Source of the DNA: Ophiothrix spiculata
Lineage: Eukaryota > Echinodermata > Ophiuroidea > Amphilepidida > Ophiotrichidae
DNA: 64,000 nucleotides
Reading direction: 5' to 3' (one strand)
NCBI GenBank assembly: GCA_000969725.1
Contig: JXSR01S002699.1
The position numbers and the translations under genes are program-made. A model generated the notes under the pieces. It had not been told where the DNA came from and made no database searches. It worked only from the letters and a program-made list of their open reading frames with translations. Below, piece by piece: positions 61,280 to 64,000 of the stretch; position 1 is the first letter of the stretch; each line of letters begins with the position of its first letter.

Positions 61280-61588
61280 CCCTCGTCTACCCAGGCTATT
61301 TTTTTAACACATCTCCCAGGGGGGGGGGGGGGGTTCCCCTAATTTTTTAGAACGGAACCCCCTATGAACTTGGTTTTGCTATCAATTGATAGGTATCATG
61401 GTCCTCCCCTATCCAATGATACCAAGATCACAAAAATCGGCTACGGCTACAAAAATTACGTTACTCCTTTTCCGATTTTCATGTTTTGGTATCAAAGAAA
61501 TCCAACTTTCAGGGTCCCAATTCCAAGTTCACAGGAGGGGCAGCCACCTCCTACCTTTAAGAAACAATGTAGCTTAGGAGGACGAGAG
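61280..61588. mobile_element. TTAA-flanked MITE, copy B only
   Basis: TTAA lies on both sides (61,276-61,279 and 61,589-61,592). The ends are CCCTCGTCTACCC and the complement of CTCTCGTCCTCC. Copy A keeps one TTAA at the unoccupied site (about 18,256). TTAA duplication with CCY termini is typical of piggyBac, though Kolobok also uses TTAA. A long G run sits near the left end. The open frames inside are accidental. Confidence 0.82.
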
Positions 61589-61794
61589 TTAAAGCTAAAT
61601 CAGTTACAGTTATTGTATACATACATTTTAAATCCACATTTAGAAACCTACTGATTCAATGAGAGAACAAATCAAAATAAGCAAAAATAACAAATCCATG
61701 CTGTAAGTGTCTAATGTACATACGAGCGTATGTGCATTTTTATTAATTCACGCTATAGTTACTGAACATATATGTTTTAAGTAAATTAGTATAT

Positions 61795-62192
61795 GTGACC
61801 CGTCGATAATAATTTTTTTTGGTCTCATCTGAAAGTTGGAATTTAAGCTTTAAAATGACACCTTCTTTTGCTTATTGGATGTTCGGTTGCGAATTTGCAT
61901 CCAAATTGGTAAAAAGCATTTGGCTGATTCGAAAAACTATAGTTCTGAGAAAATCGAGTTTAAAGTTTTTGTATTTGGTAAAACTTGAATGGAGAGAAGA
62001 TGTTTATCTTGATTTTTAGCACAATTTTCTTATGTTATGGATGTTGGAACCTGATTAATAGAATACTTCAAAGGTAACGTTTCTGATGAAATTAGTCATT
62101 CGACCTTGGACGTAAATTGTGACTATGCTCAGCTTCAATTCCCCATATCACGTAATTTACGACCTTAAGGTATCTTTAGATATGACGGGGTC
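61795..62192. mobile_element. GTGACCC-family TIR element, copy B
   Basis: GTGACCCGTCGATAATAATT at left, GGTCTCATCTGAAAG and AAGCTTTAAAATGACACC inside, and GATATGACGGGGTCCA at right follow the order of 18,721-19,217. It lacks the 59-bp inverted insertion (reads GAAATTAGTCATTCGACC through). It has no transposase. Confidence 0.82.
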
Positions 62193-62249
62193 CATTAACA
62201 GTAAGTCAATCTGTATATTTGTATGGAAAATACTTTGTTAAAATAATGT

Positions 62250-62884
62250 TACACTCTTAGAAAGAAAGTATCAAATATGAGACAAAAAGGATCAATTTTG
62301 ATCCTTTTTATGTATCAAATATGAGCTTATCCTTTAAGGATCAAAGTGATCCCAAAAAAAGGATCAAAAATTTTGATCCGAAAAAGGATCAAATATTTCT
62401 TATAAAAAAGACCTGCAAAAAACATCACACTGAAGTGACGCTAGCAGGGTTTGAACCCACGCCGCACTCATACCTGCTGGTAATTACGAGACCTACACTC
62501 TAACCACTCGACCACGCCGGACTGTGTGATGATATCAACGTATTTATATATGTTACACCATTGTATACATTCCCCGCTGTGTAGTGGATATTGGGTTGTA
62601 CTCAAATATGAAACAAAAGATACGTTGGATCCAAACGCGGTATCAAATATGAGCTCATCCTTTCCGTATCAAAGTAAACAAGAAATACGGATCAAAACTT
62701 TGATATTGTAATCAAAAAGGATAAAAATAAAATGATCCTAAAAAAGGATCAAAAATGATCCTTGTGCATTTGATCCATTTGTATATATTGATCCGCAAAA
62801 GGATCAAAAGTGATCCTTAAAGGGTCAAAATAAAATGATCCCGAAAACTACTCGTATATTTGATCCCGGCCTTCTAAGAGTGTA
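62250..62884. mobile_element. TACACTCTTAG-family element carrying a tRNA-like segment
   Basis: The ends are TACACTCTTAGAAAGAAAG and the complement-type CTTCTAAGAGTGTA. Both flanking parts are crowded with GGATCAAA/TTTGATCC repeats (well over ten), which could be transposase-binding sites. The centre holds a minus-strand tRNA-like sequence (62,436-62,521). It is related to the 193-bp MITE at 34,531. Confidence 0.82.
62436..62521 (-). ncRNA. tRNA-like sequence inside a TIR element
   Basis: The minus strand reads TCCGGCGTGGTCGAGTGGTT (A box) and later GTGGGTTCAAACCC (B box) with a T stem that can pair using wobbles. The spacing and the extra variable-arm bases resemble a type II (Leu/Ser-like) tRNA. 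The acceptor stem does not close well, so a tRNA-derived relic is likelier than a working gene. Confidence 0.62.
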
Positions 62885-63528
62885 TACAGGACAAATATGT
62901 TTAAATATTACATATGTTCAATACATTTCAATGACGAAGATAACGAAGTATAGGAAAAAAGACTTGAGTCTTGGGGAGATTGTTAGCAGTGCGTTTCCTG
63001 AATGCGAGCGTCGACAGATGTATTCCGAGTCACTCTCCTTACCAGATAGCATAAGATACTTTCATAACATGAATTTAAGAAGTATCCAAAGGAGGCGATA
63101 GTACTAAGAATGATGTATCTAGGAAGTTATACTTGTACTGAAGAAGCTTCTTACTTGAGTCACAATACATTCCTGATAGTAATGCAAACTAAAATAACAT
63201 TTCAAACTTCACCTGGCATATTTTTTTTTATTTTTTTTTTATCATGCAGTGCAAAAATTGTAACTGATCATCTTGAAAAGGGATCTAGAAATAGTAGTTT
63301 ATAGATTCAAGAAATTCTTTACACGATACAGGTACAAAAATGTATATATTTTGAAACATAAGCTTTTAGCACGGAGTGCCTATTATATCTCCCTGCGCTA
63401 CCCGATGTGCACCTCTTAGATCATAACACAAGTGTTTGCCAGATAGACACATTAAATTACAGGTGGAAGTGACGTACCCGTTTTGAATAATGGACGTCAA
63501 CCTCTGCTAATAAAAATAATGAAAATAT

Positions 63529-64000
63529 GTGACCCATCATATCGAAAGGTACCTTAATACCGGCATCGTAAATTACGAGATACGGGCCATTGAAGCTGAG
63601 CATAGTCAAAAATCACATCCAAGGTCGAATTTCTAATTTCATCAGAAACGATACCTTTGAAGTGTAATCTATCATATTAATTTAAACATTTTTCATGGAT
63701 TTAATCTAGAACATGTATTTGTTTAATTTCTTTTAAAAATGTTATTTTCAAAAGAATATATTCCGTCAAAAATTCCATCAAGTTTTTGAAGAAAAATAGG
63801 CATATAGAGCAAATGTTAAACTTATCTCGTAGAAATGCTTTTAAGAATCAGTTAATATGACATATTTTTTACACTTCCAAAATGTAAGAATCTGAATAAT
63901 GAGAGATTTTGCTCGTTTTATGTAAGTTTTCAACAACTTGGATCAGAAAACTCTATTTATTTTTTACAAAATTTCTGAGGGTTACCTAAACATTAATGAC
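63529..64000 (-). mobile_element. GTGACCC-family element at window edge
   Basis: GTGACCCATCATATCGAAAG followed by GGTACCTTAATACCGG starts at 63,529, and the next 150 bp are the reverse complement of the right part of 18,721-19,217. It inserted in copy B after AATAATGAAAATAT. The other end was not found before the window edge. Confidence 0.8.

Larger units (their letters stand above)
48589..64000 (+). repeat. Copy B of the long direct duplication
   Basis: This is the partner of 1-19,513 in the same orientation. It lacks the LINE at 9,926-12,150, the mariner-like element at 8,137-8,641, the TIR elements at 5,021-5,264 and 18,721-19,217, and all of 12,415-14,676. It carries its own insertions at 48,796-49,055, 49,582-49,867, 61,280-61,588, 61,795-62,192, 62,250-62,884 and 63,529 onward. 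Homology with copy A is last seen at 63,528, where a TIR element begins that runs to or past the window edge, so the right end of the duplication is not in view. Confidence 0.92.

Overview
This window is AT-rich animal DNA with no host protein-coding gene that I can support. The only proteins recognisable from sequence are pieces of transposable elements: two LINE reverse-transcriptase fragments, the C-terminal end of a third LINE, and the DNA-binding head of a Tc1/mariner-type transposase. tRNA-headed SINEs, L2/CR1-like LINEs with microsatellite tails and many short terminal-inverted-repeat (TIR) elements fit a highly polymorphic, probably marine, invertebrate. Species and phylum cannot be read from it. 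I recognised no LTR retroelement, virus-derived element, CRISPR array or rRNA.

Layout: (1) 1-19,513 is copy A of a long direct duplication. (2) 19,514-48,588 is sequence between the copies: 13 kb of nearly featureless AT-rich DNA with diverged repeats, a 1-kb deleted transposon (30.2-31.2 kb), then a repeat-dense stretch (38.7-48.0 kb) with a 2.2-kb foldback element, a GC-rich TIR island, a SINE and a LINE nested in other elements. (3) 48,589-64,000 is copy B. Copy A runs off the left edge and copy B off the right. By eye they differ by about 2% in the best stretches and more elsewhere, and by at least nine insertions present in one copy only. Three N gaps (13,505-13,715; 32,404-32,603; 51,249-52,235) break the assembly. 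A and B could be a true segmental or tandem duplication, or two haplotypes laid end to end by the assembler.

Under this lies older duplication: modules at 8.1-9.4 and 14.9-15.9 kb, at 18.0-18.7, 20.8-22.2 and 38.0-38.3 kb, at 5.4 and 6.2 kb, and at 29.3 and 36.4 kb are diverged direct copies. The locus looks built by repeated rounds of local duplication.

The A/B pair is useful because each copy supplies the empty site for insertions in the other. This dates a mariner-like element, a TTAA-flanked element, a hAT-like element, a LINE and others to after the copies separated. The most unusual observations are a 59-bp perfectly matching inverted copy of local sequence inside one element (a templated insertion), three hairpins with constant loops and compensating stem changes in a LINE 3' UTR, and a large foldback element with an outward-facing tRNA-like sequence in each arm.
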